From positions 27,011,521 to 27,075,520 of the forward strand of contig CATQJL010000001.1 in NCBI GenBank assembly GCA_958299035.1: a stretch of 64,000 nt of DNA, read 5' to 3'. The position numbers and the translations under genes are program-made. The notes beneath the pieces were generated by a model, which saw nothing but the letters and a program-made list of their open reading frames with translations, was not told the DNA's origin and did not search any database. Position 1 is the first letter of the stretch. The number at the start of each line of letters is the position of its first letter. The DNA comes from Cylicocyclus nassatus. Its lineage: Eukaryota; Nematoda; Chromadorea; Rhabditida; Strongylidae. This document shows, piece after piece, positions 22,761 to 34,739 of this stretch.

Positions 22761-23180
22761 ATGCAATGACAGCGGAAAAGATGTTGCTGCAACCCATTCT
22801 GGCTGTTGGCGTTGCATGCAATGACAGTGGAGCAAGAGACAAGATGTTGCTGCAACTCAATCTGGCTGCGTTGCATGCTGTGACGCTGGTGCTAAGGGAG
22901 TGTTGCTGCAACTTGATCTGGCTGTTGTTGCATGCAATGACAGTGGAGCTAGAAACAAGATGTTGCTGCACTTGATCTGCTTGTTGGCGATGCATGCCGT
23001 GACGGTAGTGCTAAAGGGAGAGTTGCTGCAAGTTGATCTGGCTGTTGTTGCATGCAATCGGCCATGCAACTGACAGTGGAGATAGAGGGCAAGATGTTGC
23101 TGCGAACTCATTCTGGCCTTTAGCGCTGCATGCAGTGACATTGGTGGGAGGGAGATGTTTCTGCAACTTGAGATCTAGCT
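22761..23180. repeat. 57-63-bp minisatellite, about 7 diverged units
   Basis: Units start ATGCAATGACAGTGGAG or ATGCTGTGACGCTGGTGC and end GATCTGGCTGTTGTTGC; these two unit types tend to alternate, suggesting a dimeric higher-order repeat. The conserved core is GATGTTGCTGCAACT. Related but weaker units reach back to about 22650. Open frames on both strands follow from the absence of stop codons in the unit. Confidence 0.85.
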
Positions 23181-23409
23181 GTTGGAGTTGCAAAACAATA
23201 CAGATTTGCAGTCAAATTCGCATACTTTACCATTTTCCAGATTTCCTGTTAATCTACTCTCAAGTAGCAGAGAACAGTTACATGAATGCTCTTGCAGCAA
23301 TGACCTACCCGATTAGCAGCAAAAATGACTTGCCTCATCGCTATCATCAGCTTGCTGTGTCTTTGAGTGTTGGCTGTAGTTTTTAAGCTTTGAAAAGGTC
23401 GGCAAGCTA

Positions 23410-24114
23410 TTATGTTCCAAAAGTAAACACCTTTTTTGAATATATCAAGCCGCTTTTGTTTTTCAGTAAGCTTAGAGATCTATCGATAGAGCAGATCAAG
23501 CTCTACAAAATGACCATTAAGGATCCGTTTATTGAAACCGAAATCAAAAAAAATTTTGTCACCTGAAAGTTGGATTCATGCGAGAGAAAATCCTACGGAC
23601 CTCGAATCGTCATTATACAAAAGGCACATAATAGTACTCAAACGTGTTTTTACTGAATTTTTTCTGCGCGTAAAAAGCAAGAAAAAAAAGGTAGTTCAAA
23701 AGATGGCAAACTCCTACCCCATCCCCTCCCACATACTACTAGTATACATAAGCCTTATCAAGTATAATCCTAAAACCTCATCCATTTATGTGCTCTTAAA
23801 GCCTGAAAAAGGGATATTTTAGCATTTTCGGACCATCTTTGCTTCTCATTCCTGAGCCCCGGAAAAGAATCCACCAGATACATTTTGGATACTACAGTGT
23901 GTACTATTTGTCTACTACATAAAGACCGAATTAAAAGTCCGTAGGAACTCTCTGGAAGGAGATCCACTTTTCAAAATAGCTGAAAAATCTTGATTTTTGG
24001 CTCCATTACTTCGCTTACATGGGTGGGTCTTTAGTGATCTTTTTGTAGAGCCTGCTTCTAAATCAAAAACAGCACAGCTTATTTGAGACTGGGATTAGTT
24101 TTGAGACAACCTAA
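23410..24114. mobile_element. 705-bp nonautonomous mariner relative
   Basis: TA flanks (23408-23409, 24115-24116); left end TTATGTTCCAAAAGTAAACA, right end TTTTGAGACAACCTAA. Collinear with the interrupted copy at 60813-62281 over its whole length (for example GGAGATCCACTTTTCAAAAT versus GGAGATCCGCTTTTTAGAGC). No transposase frame. Confidence 0.75.
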
Positions 24115-24679
24115 TAGTGTCGTACGTGATAGTGCATGTACTGGAATACCCGTACTATACTCTTGAATATTTCACCAGACGTCTTTGCAGCTTTGATTTG
24201 TTTGGACTTCATTTGTAAAGAGACATAAAGTGGAAATCGCACTTGTACGCAACTCGTACCCTGTTTCTCTGAAAGCTATGTAATCGCTACATTCAGAATT
24301 CTTATTTCGATCACAAAACAAGCAAAATACCCAAACTCGTCTTAGCTCTCAACTGATTCAACAAAATACAATATTATACATCTCGCAATATAATAAAATA
24401 CTATGTAACTCCCTATAACCTAGAAATAAGTGAATGAAAAAGGCTGAGACACAATTTCACTTGTAATGAGCACCAAGAGAGAACGCACTGGGGTCGTTAA
24501 GTGAAATCCTAATTGATTACTAAGTTGAGTGCCTATGCTTTGTGGCACAGTTATCACTCAAGGGTAAAGTGGTCATAATAATTAGAGCACATTTGATATG
24601 GTACAAGATTATACATTATAGAAGACATGGACCGGGTAGAGTGTGGATCGAATCGTAATCGAGTAGCGAAAGTATTTGG

Positions 24680-27600
24680 CTAGACTATTTCCATCTTTTT
24701 CGGTTCAGGTTCCGGTTCGCTTGCTATCAGCTGAAAAGGAGAAGAATTTAACCGACTACGATGTTGCAAATATATCCATTTTGATGACGAATGATTGCAC
24801 AGTTCGGGTGAATAGCATCGTTGACCCCCCCCCCTTCAAAAAAGGACAGTTCAAATTTAGCAATTTTATTTGATAAACTTTGGATATTGTAAGCCAAATA
24901 GTTTGACAAACTTACTTGATGTTTTTGCGCCCTCGGTCGAACGTAGATGGCATATGCAAGCGGTAATAAAGCTATGGAGAACAGCTTCATCATAGTAGAT
25001 GTGCTGAAATTTTTTCCTTTATGGAAAAAACCCGCGATTTTTTCTAATAGATCTGGGAACTGAAATTTATACCTGAAGATGTCATCCCATGATCGGAGTT
25101 CAGATAGAATGTATCCTGCTTGCACGCAGATGAAGTTATATGGTGCTAGTCCTGAAACAAAGTTTCTTCTTTCGTATGGAGTCTAGGTATAAACTAGTAC
25201 TCCCACTGTTAGCCGATTCGCTCAATCGGAGAAGTTATTACTCATTATTTACAAAATCATATGCAGCTTCATGGTTGTTCATAAGACTGATAACTAGCTT
25301 TCTTCATAAGATTGATAACTAATTTATTTTGCAGTAAAATCAAAGAATCTTCGGCCGAATGTTTGAGTTTTGAAGAAGACGTGCTCTGAATTGCATATAC
25401 ACCGCCCAAATGATGAGAACAAGCAGCACTTTCAGTGGAGGTCCAAGAAATTTTTTTTTGAAGTGGCCTGGGCGCCACGCCCGAGGAACTATCCATTATT
25501 TTGCAAGCTTCCAACTTTGAAATTTACAGATAGGAAAAGTGAGAGAAATTTTGAAAAATCTACCAAGAATTATTTGGTCTTCGCACCCTCCAGAAAATAC
25601 TTTGTTTAAATGATTTCATGATTTTTTCACTCAAAATTGTGACGAGTGAGCAGACTTACATTTGACAAACTTTAGAATCCTATATAATAAAAAATCCTGC
25701 AGAGTGTTCGAGGAACAAGAATGCGCAAAAAATTTTGTTTCCATGAGAGCAGCCGGAAAAAACTTGTTTTCGTGGATGCTTTATGTATGAGCGAAGGGTC
25801 ACGAAACGCATGAGAAGTGGGTGCGCTGACTCAAAGAATAGGATCAAATGTTGCACGAAATGTGACGGAATCAAGTGGATTAGGGTCAGCGCGAATTTGA
25901 GGAGACGTGCGAGGACGTCCGGGTTATGAACCCGATTTTGAATGCCTTGAAAATATTTTTGTGGAAAAAGCTGCCATGAAGCTTGTAGAAAGTATGCCAA
26001 GTTTTTATTCTTGATGTGTGGTTAAAAAATCAAATAGAACTTGGATGAATCTTTTCGAAATGTAACAGATGTAGACATAATATTAGGTTGTCCCGAAAGT
26101 TTTGTCCTTTTTTTTCATTGCTCACTAAAACTCACAGAATAACCACTTCATGGACAATTTAGGTGCCATTTGATTCAGATTTTTACACTCTTTCTAGTTA
26201 TATTTGATCTTTCATCTACCCTGTCTTTGCAATGTTATCGCCATGGCTTTTTGAGCAGTTCAACAGTAACGCCAAATGTTTCCTGAATTATAAAAAAATT
26301 TTATCCTGATGTTTTCAAAGATCGCTGGTAACCATTATAAAGAGCAAACCTTTGGCTACATGGTATCCATTTCAGATTACATGGGCCACGTTTGCCAAGT
26401 CCGTTATAACTATTTATTTTTTTAAAACCGCGGCTTTTTGATTACGTTTAGCACGGAAAAGTACCAAAAACTCCGAAAAGCTGCTTTTTCAAAGCAAATC
26501 ACACTTGATTATATTGCATAAATAATGTTCAATAAGAATCTTGTTTCAAATCGCAGAAACTTCAAAAGCTTTCGTGTATTTGCTGTGGTTGCGTGTTTCA
26601 CGAATTTTCCAAAAATCGAGACCTCTAAAGAAATAATTTTCTGAAGCTAAAGACAGCAGATTAGGTGAATCTAAAAATATTATCTTGTAGTCCGAGAATT
26701 GCTCTATTTGAAGCATACTCAACACTTTGTGAAACTTTAGAATGAAATTTTCAAAAATCAGCATAACTTCGAGCAGATAAAATTGACGGATGGAGAATTT
26801 TGGCAATTATCAAAAAAAGCATACAAGACCGTGGTCCGAAAATGTGTCCGAAGGAAAGAGAAGGAAAAGCTGCATCAAATGCATCTTGAAACCCATTCAG
26901 GTCTTTATTGTGCGTGGTTCTACAATGGTTTGAAAAAACGGACAAAACTTTCGGGACAACCTAATATTTCTTATTGGAATTAAGCCAAGATGGCCGTTCA
27001 CTTGAAACTGACCTATAAAAGCTGATATGACGAATATCCTCAGCGGTATGTTGAGGAAGGGTGCAACTATGTTCAGTAGCCAGGAGGGAGAAATTGGAAA
27101 TATTCTAGCGAAAAGCAAAAATGGCATCAGTCGGTTCGAGTTGTCGTCTACCTGAAAAGTACGCAGTCAGGATACCCTTAAAGGCAGTGTCTCACCACAG
27201 TTTAGGTTGCGCGGATCTTCACATATTCTATTATAGGGAGCTCTAAGTAAACCATTGCAACAAGTCCCACTCAATTTGACCCCCTCCACGCTGAGAAAAA
27301 TTCGCTCAAAGTGGTACGCGGAGAGCGACTTGGTACGCGCGGACGACTCCTTCGGTCTCCCCCCTTACGCGTTTGAACATGTCCCTCCACTTGGCATCCA
27401 CCTCCCCTCTGTTGCTGCCATTGTGGCTGAGGCTGAAGCTGGAAGGTACAACTCGTCCACGTTGCTTCCTCGGGGCCTCCAGAAACGTGGTTTTTGGGAA
27501 CTTCGTGCGATTTTAAGCCCATACAGTGCTAGACAGGGTCCGACAGGCTTGCAAAATGCAAAAATCTCGGCAACTAAATTTTGGTGAGACACTGCCTTTA

Positions 27601-30600
27601 ATGCATCTACTAACACGGATACTATCTTAAACGGATTTTAAAAGCGACACCGGTTACCCTCTTTTATTACCAAATTAAAAAGCTTACCTTTTGTTGCAAA
27701 TAAGTGAGTTTTTGTCCAAAATAGTACATAACATATTCACGTCCAAATTGTTCAGAAAATAGATAGCAAAGCGTTGACCCGCCTGAAACTCATGACTATG
27801 ATGCAGTTACAAAGATGTGATACACGAAAAAAATAGAAAAATCAAACATTGAAGGTGCTTAGAAAAATTGTTTACCTGTTGTCAGCACACAACATAAAAA
27901 GAATCCGCACCAAAAATCGTACACAGCACCAGCAATGACATTCTGCAAGTAGGTGAGATGTAAGCACAAAATCATAATCAGTAAAATGACTAAGTCAGAT
28001 AATGCTCATTATGATAATAAGAAGAAAAACTACATGTAAAGCACTGTCAAAAATGATATCTTGGACTCCACCCTCACATGCTGATAGTATTTCTCCGCTT
28101 TCGAGGGTGAAGAAAAGAGTGTGGATGAGGTGAGCAAACTTTATGCAAAAAAGAAAGATATAATTCTGCTAAAATCTTTGCTGATATTACCACACAAAAG
28201 TGGCACGATTTTTTTCAGGGTCGGGACAGCCCAGATGCGAAAAAACAAGAAGTAGTGAGGTGACTCTAAAAAAGTTGAAGGGACTTCGTAAATTTGCAAA
28301 AGTGGGGGAATGTTGCAAAAAGGCCTTGGTTCCAGCTTGTGTCGAGTCCTGACTAGTAATAAATTAAATTGTAGAAAATGGGACAAAATTCGTAAACTAT
28401 CTGAAGGGACGCAAATGTCAGCCGACTAGTTGCTTTGGCATGGGGTAGACCATCAATAGGTTGACCACTGAGTTTTGGATGTTACTGATTTTGATTTTTT
28501 GAAGAGAACGTTCAAGTATAAATATTGTTAGTCAGAATCTTAATCCATTAAAAAACTAATTCTAGGTTTACCGTTTGATTTTGTGACCCCAAAGTTCAAA
28601 TTAAGAAAATTCGTGCTAATTAAATATGCTTACGAGTTGTCGTGATTTTAGACTTTTCTCTTATGTCTTTTCTCTTTCCAGAATACTCAAATGCATTATC
28701 TGTTATATTTTATAAATAAAATTATCTTTTCGTTTTCAGTTATTTCAATTATTACTGAAATCAGAGTTTTATTAGGAAGTTTTTCCAACTATTTTTGGAA
28801 CAGTTTCCGGAAATTTTGGTTTCAGTAGGAAAACAATGCTGGCGATACATACCAGCTTTCTGAAACGTGATACTGTTATCCAAATGAGGAAGATTTTTTG
28901 CTGACGTTTGCTGAATTAGCTTGTTACCGATCTTTCAACTTGAATTATCATGCTGCGATCAGCTATATTTCTTTCCTGTTCTGCAAAAATTTCGCGCAAA
29001 ATCTTGAATCCCCAAAGCGCCCCCTAAGACATCAAAGACCAAATGGTCAAGCGATCGTAATGCTGCTTCGTCTTGTCTTCTAGGAATTTGCGGTTCCTGA
29101 CAAGGCCAGCCACTAGCTGATAGGAGAAAATCCAGTTCAAGCTATGCCTGACTCAACCAAGCTCCTATTGCGTAATCGTACATGATCGTAATGCCTAAAG
29201 CCCCTTAGCCGACAGCTTCACCAGACCCGCTTGAGCAAAACATGACCACAACGAGAGAATTACACGATTTGCTTGATAGATGCCATAAATATCTTTGTAA
29301 GCGTTGCCTTTGAATTATTATAGAAGAGGGCGCATCCTGGGTTGGTTGCGCTGGAAACGACTTGTTCTGAGCGAGTTTTATGGATGTAAAGGAAGCTTGC
29401 GCATGCTTTTGATGGATTACAATCTTAAGTAGTGTTGCGATTCCAGAAAAAAAAAGATTACGCGCTCCAGTCATAATAAGTTCTACAAGGGCATGTTTAG
29501 TAAGTTGTTATACCAGAAAACTGTTAAACTCGCTTGGAATACGAAAGATAACGCGCTTCAATGTTAATATGGTCCACAAGTGCATATCAAAAGATGAGTT
29601 GTTAAACCAAAAAAGTCAAACTTGCTTGGAACAGAAAAGATAACGCGCTTCCTTGATAATGCGACCCAAAAGTGTATATTAAAGCATATGAGTTGTAAAA
29701 AAAGTTATTAAATATGAGTGATGCATTTGAAAAGACGTGAGATATGGCGCAAATTGTGCAAACACACATACACTGCAAGAGATTTGCGGCAGTCGCTATG
29801 CATTCGATATATGGTGTTTCTTTTTGACCCCCCCTCCCTATCTACGAAAGCAATGTCACATCACCATAACTCTGAAAAATCTCTTCCTTCTGCGCCGCGC
29901 TTGCCCTCTGGCTGTCACGTTCTTCGCCCCTTTCCCCCCCCCCCCCCCCGTCCAAAACTTGTATTTTTCGTCATGCTGCTAGGGATAGCGGTGGACCGTC
30001 GGCCAGAAAACCTGCAGCTCCACTTCTTGCTAGGCGATATAAACGCGACGAAACGTAATCGTCACATAAAACAGTCATCCGACAGCCGAATTCGGTAAAA
30101 TCTTGATTTCAAATCCGACGAGCGCTATTCAATTGACAAATTGCGGTGGGTGGAAGGGCTAACGAAAGCGCGAAACTTGAATGCAAGTGATGTGGAGAGA
30201 TGAGGAAAAAGTGGGAAGTTGATTCAGGCGAAAGGGACATTTTCATGAGGTACAGAAACGATTATAAAAGTCGAGTTTGGGCGTATTTATCCGTAACGCT
30301 GGGAGTTTGCAAGAGGAGGCTGTAAACAATGAAATTAGACTGGTCAACAATTCTTTGACCTAGAAAAATTTTTATCAAATGATCTTGCTTCTCCTCTTTG
30401 AACACTGTTAATTTCCTCGAAAGGCCCAAGATATCTCTTACAAAAGAGCTGATTTTTTAGATTTCGATATCTCTTTTCTATAAAAACAGCGACAATATGA
30501 AAAAGAGGAATGGTAGATGTATGAGAGCTTTACAAATTCCCTTTTTTTATATTAGGGGAACACTGAGACAAACGACCTAATCGTTGTTATAGGAGAAGAT

Positions 30601-31133
30601 TACCATATTTTTGAAAAAAAAGGAGGGAAAAGGGAAGGGCTTAAAGAGTGCTTTTTCAAGATGTACGTGAATTGAAAATTATCTCAAGTTTCTTCAAAAA
30701 ATTAACCTGAGATCTACAGGAAAAGTAAAACGTTGGTAGGAATGCGAACGAGTACAAAGAAATTCTCCTACAAAATCTCCCCCCCCCCCTCCCCTCCCCT
30801 CTCCTTCTCCCCCACACTTTTGCAAGACGTATTGACTTAGTATAATACTTCATATTCGTGACATTGGCACGACGGGAAACAAAAAATAACAAAAAGTATT
30901 AATAACAACGTGTAAAACGCGCAAATATCTCAAATTAAAAAATAAAAAATGTACGGGCCGTAAAGCAGTAAAACTCACCAAAAAGAAAGATCCAGGTATG
31001 GCGAACGTTTGCTTATACAAATAGGCACATACAAATAATGTCGTAATGTAGACGAAATGCTCATCTTTGTAATGTCGAAACCGATCCGCTAATGCAGTGA
31101 AATTATCGAACTGTTTTGGGAGCTCGAATGCGG
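24680..31133 (-). CDS. TMEM41A: TMEM41A-like VTT/DedA membrane protein, 7 coding exons (first exon unresolved)
   Basis: Homologue of TMEM41A, a multi-pass VTT/DedA-family protein of the ER membrane; the related TMEM41B and VMP1 are lipid scramblases. Exons in coding order (minus strand): 30979-31133, 27876-27942, 27688-27782, 27013-27151, 25073-25151, 24916-25003 and 24680-24730 (stop TAG at 24680-24682). All junctions are GT/AG and the phases join without a stop, giving about 223 residues. Family hallmarks appear in order: AYLYKQTFAIPGS, NVIAGAV, CCVLTTGGSTLCYLF, an RIFPISPSWLLNIVAPFLNI block, GLAPYNFICVQAG and SWDDIFSTSTMMKL. The tail is short and charged (EPEPEPKKMEIV). The human protein is about 264 residues, so roughly 30-50 N-terminal residues are missing here. 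Introns range from 69 nt to 3 kb; the larger ones hold transposons. The fold assignment is firm; the exact cellular role in this organism is inferred. Confidence 0.9.
26083..26964. mobile_element. 882-bp mariner-like element in an intron of the TMEM41A-like gene
   Basis: Near-perfect inverted ends TTAGGTTGTCCCGAAAGTTT with TA on both sides (26081-26082, 26965-26966). The interior shows no transposase motif, so it is a nonautonomous copy. It lies in the 1.86-kb intron between exons 27013-27151 and 25073-25151. Confidence 0.9.
27181..27598. mobile_element. 418-bp TA-flanked MITE inside the TMEM41A-like gene
   Basis: Ends AAGGCAGTGTCTCACCA and its complement, flanked by TA (27179-27180, 27599-27600). 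It sits in the intron between exons 27688-27782 and 27013-27151 and stops 29 nt before the splice acceptor of the latter (exon edge 27151). The long open frames on both strands here belong to the element. Confidence 0.9.
29456..29715. repeat. 91-92-bp tandem repeat, three diverged units
   Basis: Unit starts at 29456, 29547 and 29639, each beginning GATTACGCGCT or GATAACGCGCTT and containing AGTTGTTA and CTTGCTTGGAA. Lies in the 3-kb intron of the TMEM41A-like gene. Confidence 0.75.
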
Positions 31134-31349
31134 CTGAAAAATGTTTGGATTAGAGGTGGAAGGCCACGATTCATCTTTGGACAAAAAAAAAAAACAGAAT
31201 AAGGGAACAAAAGACCGCAAATTTTTTTTGGATCCGCAAATAGAGAGATGATTAGTTGCGCTAATTTGACTAAGAAGATGTATTCAATCCACTTTCGATA
31301 TTCTGATGAAATTGAGCTGAGCATTACCGTTTCAGGTAAAGTGTCTTGA

Positions 31350-31458
31350 ATTATGTTGTGTGCAAATACAGAAACGCACAGATCATCAGAAAAATCCGGG
31401 ACGATCGCCAAAAGAGAAGGTTGCCAAAAGATATCAATGGAGTTTGTACTAATTGCAT
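31350..31458 (-). CDS. candidate first exon of the TMEM41A-like gene
   Basis: An ATG at 31458 (minus) opens a frame reading MQLVQTPLISFGNLLFWRSS followed by a hydrophobic stretch RIFLMICAFLYLHTT and a stop. An N-terminal signal-anchor before the FELPKQF exon is what the family shows. The exon beginning at 31133 needs one nucleotide from the preceding exon; the only phase-1 donor I see is a weak GTGCGT within this frame (after ATC T). I could not confirm the junction, so the start of the gene stays open. Other first exons farther upstream are possible. Confidence 0.25.
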
Positions 31459-31884
31459 ATCCTTGGTGATGCTATGCAGGGATACGGTAGGTTTACGGTG
31501 TCTGGTTGTCAAAATCTTTTTTTTAAATCTCAACCTAGTTTGGGTTACACAGCTAGGTTTTTGGTAATATGATGACTAAGATATTTTTCTCATTTGTCAG
31601 ATTACTTCGAAAAAGACTTTTTCAGTAATCCGCTTGAAAAATATTTTAGAAAATTTTGAAGGTTAGCCTCCATCATCAGCAGGGATCTTAGAATACCGTA
31701 ACCAAAAAATTTCTGTACTCACTTTCACTCTCCCATCCGGGTGCTGAACATATCATATACCATAGCGATAGTGATGATATAGCAAATATCGCCGGTAAGA
31801 TGAATAGTCGTGTCATCGATGTGGATATCGATCGATTTCAGCAGCTATCGATCACGATTATCGATTGCGGTCACAGAATAGACG

Positions 31885-32130
31885 ACGTCTACGGAAGCAA
31901 TGGACTAGCGACTGGGGATTCGTGTGTGTTGGTTGGGTTGGTTGCGACGTATGTGTGTGGCGACGATGGGGGGTGAAAATGCGCTAGCGGCTATCCATTT
32001 CTCTTCTCCGAGTTCGGTTGTTGATCGGCCTTTGCTGCTACGTATGTCGTCCGTCTCGTCTACGTCGCGTCTACGTCGTGTCGTACGCGCCGCGCACACC
32101 AGATCGGATGCGCGCAAAACCGGCTAAAGG
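31885..32130. promoter_or_regulatory. GC-rich block upstream of the TMEM41A-like gene
   Basis: About 240 nt of GC-rich sequence (CTACGTCGCGTCTACGTCGT, CGCGCCGCGCACACC) in AT-rich surroundings, adjacent to a cluster of ATCGAT motifs (31815-31865). It lies upstream of the gene on its 5' side, so promoter or 5' leader is a reasonable guess; both strands are open but no protein is recognised. Confidence 0.3.
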
Positions 32131-32224
32131 CTTTTGGCGTGTTCGGGCTGAATGTGTATTGATATGGAGATTGACTTTGATCGGCTTCTCTGTGCAGCTA
32201 TCACTATGCCGCTAGTCTGCGTGG

Positions 32225-33690
32225 GGACCCTAAATAAGGAGATTTTAAGTATTTTTCTTAAAGTATACGGTAGCATTACGATAGAATACGTAGCTACGGA
32301 AGACATCATTATAACGGATTAGTAGTAAAGGACTACATCTAACTGGTGGAAAATCGTTTTGCACTTTTAAGCTAATAGCCTGATTGCAAAATAAGCACTT
32401 TGACGTATTGCAATTCTAAGGTATACGGTAGTACCACTATAGAATTACGGTAATTAGGTAGCAAGCAGACATCGCTATGAAGGATCAGTAGCAAGGGACG
32501 ACATATAAGTCGTAGAAAACTGTTTGCAATTCTAATCCTAATGCTGTGATTATGATCACCTTACAAGAATCGTAAAGAGGTATACGGTAACACCAAAGAT
32601 TACAGTATGATTACGATAACACGCGATATCATCATGAACATATACAGGATACGATGAGAAAAAACTGTTTTTCGCAAATTCGGAGCTAATTGTCTGATTG
32701 CCATGCAATTCGCAGGCATCGCGGCGCTGAAGTAACTATGGAGCCACGGTAGGATTACCATAGGAATACAGTAACCACATATCCTTATATCATCATAAAG
32801 GATCAGTAGTAAATGGCGACACCTAGCCGGTAAAAGCTCCCTTATATCTTCTAAGATAATAGTGGTTGCCATAACAGTGCGATGGGATAGCTATCACATT
32901 GAGTCCTACGGTAGGCTTACGGTACTACGCACATGATCATTCTACAGCATCAGCAAAAGACCGACATAGCATTTGACCATTACCATTACACCGTACGTTG
33001 CAACTATGGGATTCATTGTTCATAGGGCTGTTAACAGTAAGACCTACAGGATAACGGTAGGGTTACGGTAACACTAAAGCATCTCCGTGAATAAAATCAC
33101 TAGAGGTGGTGACTTGACAACCTTACCGATGATAATCAATGTAAAGATGACAAGTTAGGGGAGATGAAGCGTTTCAGTGGCGCAATATAAATGTTGCATT
33201 CCTGAGGCATCGGTAATCCTACGTTAGGCTTACGGTAACACTTCCAGTCCATCATGAAGATATGCATGATCTGTCGCAACATGCCAAGAAAGTTTACCGG
33301 TGATAATGCTCAATGGCAAGCTATGAGATTCAATACCGAAAGGTGGCAGATACGATGCGAAGACGGTAAGATTACGGTAGCGCCACAATAAGTAGACAAA
33401 TCTTGCAAGCAGCACAAAAACGCAGGCATGCTTTTGCGACTCCATGGTAATTTGTAACGGATGGTTAGCGAAGCTAAATTAATGAGCGCAGTTTCAAAGG
33501 AGCCGCAGCATGGTATCACTACGGTAGCGAGCGTATGTCAGCAAAATTAAGGAGGTACCCTCACCATTCATATAGTCGCAGAATATGGAACATATAAAGA
33601 AATGATTTTTGCTTCAAAAGTATAGTTGCAACTATGCGAAATAAATTAAACGGATGATTGCGATCAAGGTAGTATTAAGGTAGCACACGC
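32225..33690. repeat. decayed satellite array, period about 156 bp, about 10 units
   Basis: A TACGGTA-containing core recurs at about 32265, 32421, 32581, 32745, 32905, 33052, 33215, 33363, 33519 and 33668, spacing 147-165. Most units follow with ATCATGAAGGATCAGTAGTA-like and GACGACAT...GGTAAAA-like segments. Units are strongly diverged, so the array is old. No gene is visible in it. Confidence 0.75.
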
Positions 33691-33699
33691 AGGCGAAAG

Positions 33700-34555
33700 C
33701 ATGCCTAATAAGCCCTGGTAGTTGTAGTTAGGAGCCCAGTTAGATAATGAAGTAAAATTTGAGACATTCTTGGCTACTGAACATTGCACAAAAGGTGAGA
33801 GGAGCTACTAAAATAGAAGAAGACCACTGCATGCCTGAACAGCGAGGAATGCTGCTGGTGGAAAATTTATGCATGAATAGACACTTTGAATGTGCAAACG
33901 CTGCAGAAGGACCACAAAGAGGATAACAATTTTTTTGGGAAGCGCAAAGTGCGGGAAGGGGGTGGAGATGGTTGAATGAGCAAATATTGAGTGAGATATT
34001 CAGTCGAAAATTACAGCTGAGTAGGGTGTGGGCGGAAGCATTACTTGTCCTAACTTCAAACTTCTCTCATTAAGGTAACAAATTTGAATGCACAATTGTT
34101 TGACTTTTTGTTATGAAATTCAGATCGATAGAATGAATACCAATTTCTGATTTTTTAGACCCTATGTCCTCGTTTTGAACTTCATTTTCGTCCATTTATC
34201 TTCTCGCATATTGCGATAAAATCTATTGTAACCATCATAAAGGGTCATTGTTGATTGATTTCGAAGCAGTCAGTTTTGAAAGGTGATTGATTCAGTCGAG
34301 TAAAAAGTAGATTTATTGAAAGAGATACTGGAAATTTAGAAGTGAACCCAACATAATCGAATTGGAACAGCACAGTGAAAAAGCTGTACTACGTAAAAAA
34401 ATATATGCGCATCCCTATGTCCACCCAAAATCAGTAAACTTTCTGCAGTTTTTATCACAGGTGGAAACGCCATTTATAGAAGAAATTCATTCGCTACAAA
34501 CGTCCAAATATCGTCAATGACTGTACTACAAACATGTGACTAAAGTGCATTCAAG
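33700..34555. other. no gene recognised
   Basis: AT-rich DNA after the decayed satellite, possibly with its last degenerate units. No supported feature. Confidence 0.45.
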
Positions 34556-34557
34556 TA

Positions 34558-34733
34558 CCCTTTGATCCAACTGGCATGGCGCTGGAAGGCAGGCCTTCGC
34601 GACCTAATCAAGGCTAGATAATGATCAGAGAGAACGCGCGCGAGAGAGACGCAGATTGGGTAGCGGGCGCGAGCTGCCTTAATTAGATCACGAAGCCCCG
34701 CCTTCCAAACGCCAAGTCAGTTGAATCAAAGGT
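34558..34733. mobile_element. palindromic TA-flanked MITE, copy 2
   Basis: Flanked by TA (34556-34557, 34734-34735), ends CCCTTTGATCCAACTGG and GTCAGTTGAATCAAAGG. Core has GCGCGAGAGAGACGCAGA and ATCACGAAGCCCCGCCTTCC. Confidence 0.9.
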
Positions 34734-34739
34734 TATGAT

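Noticed and set aside
22633..22995. 120-codon minus-strand frame rich in Gln, Asn and Ser
   Set aside because: Produced by translating the minisatellite; frames on the other strand are equally open.
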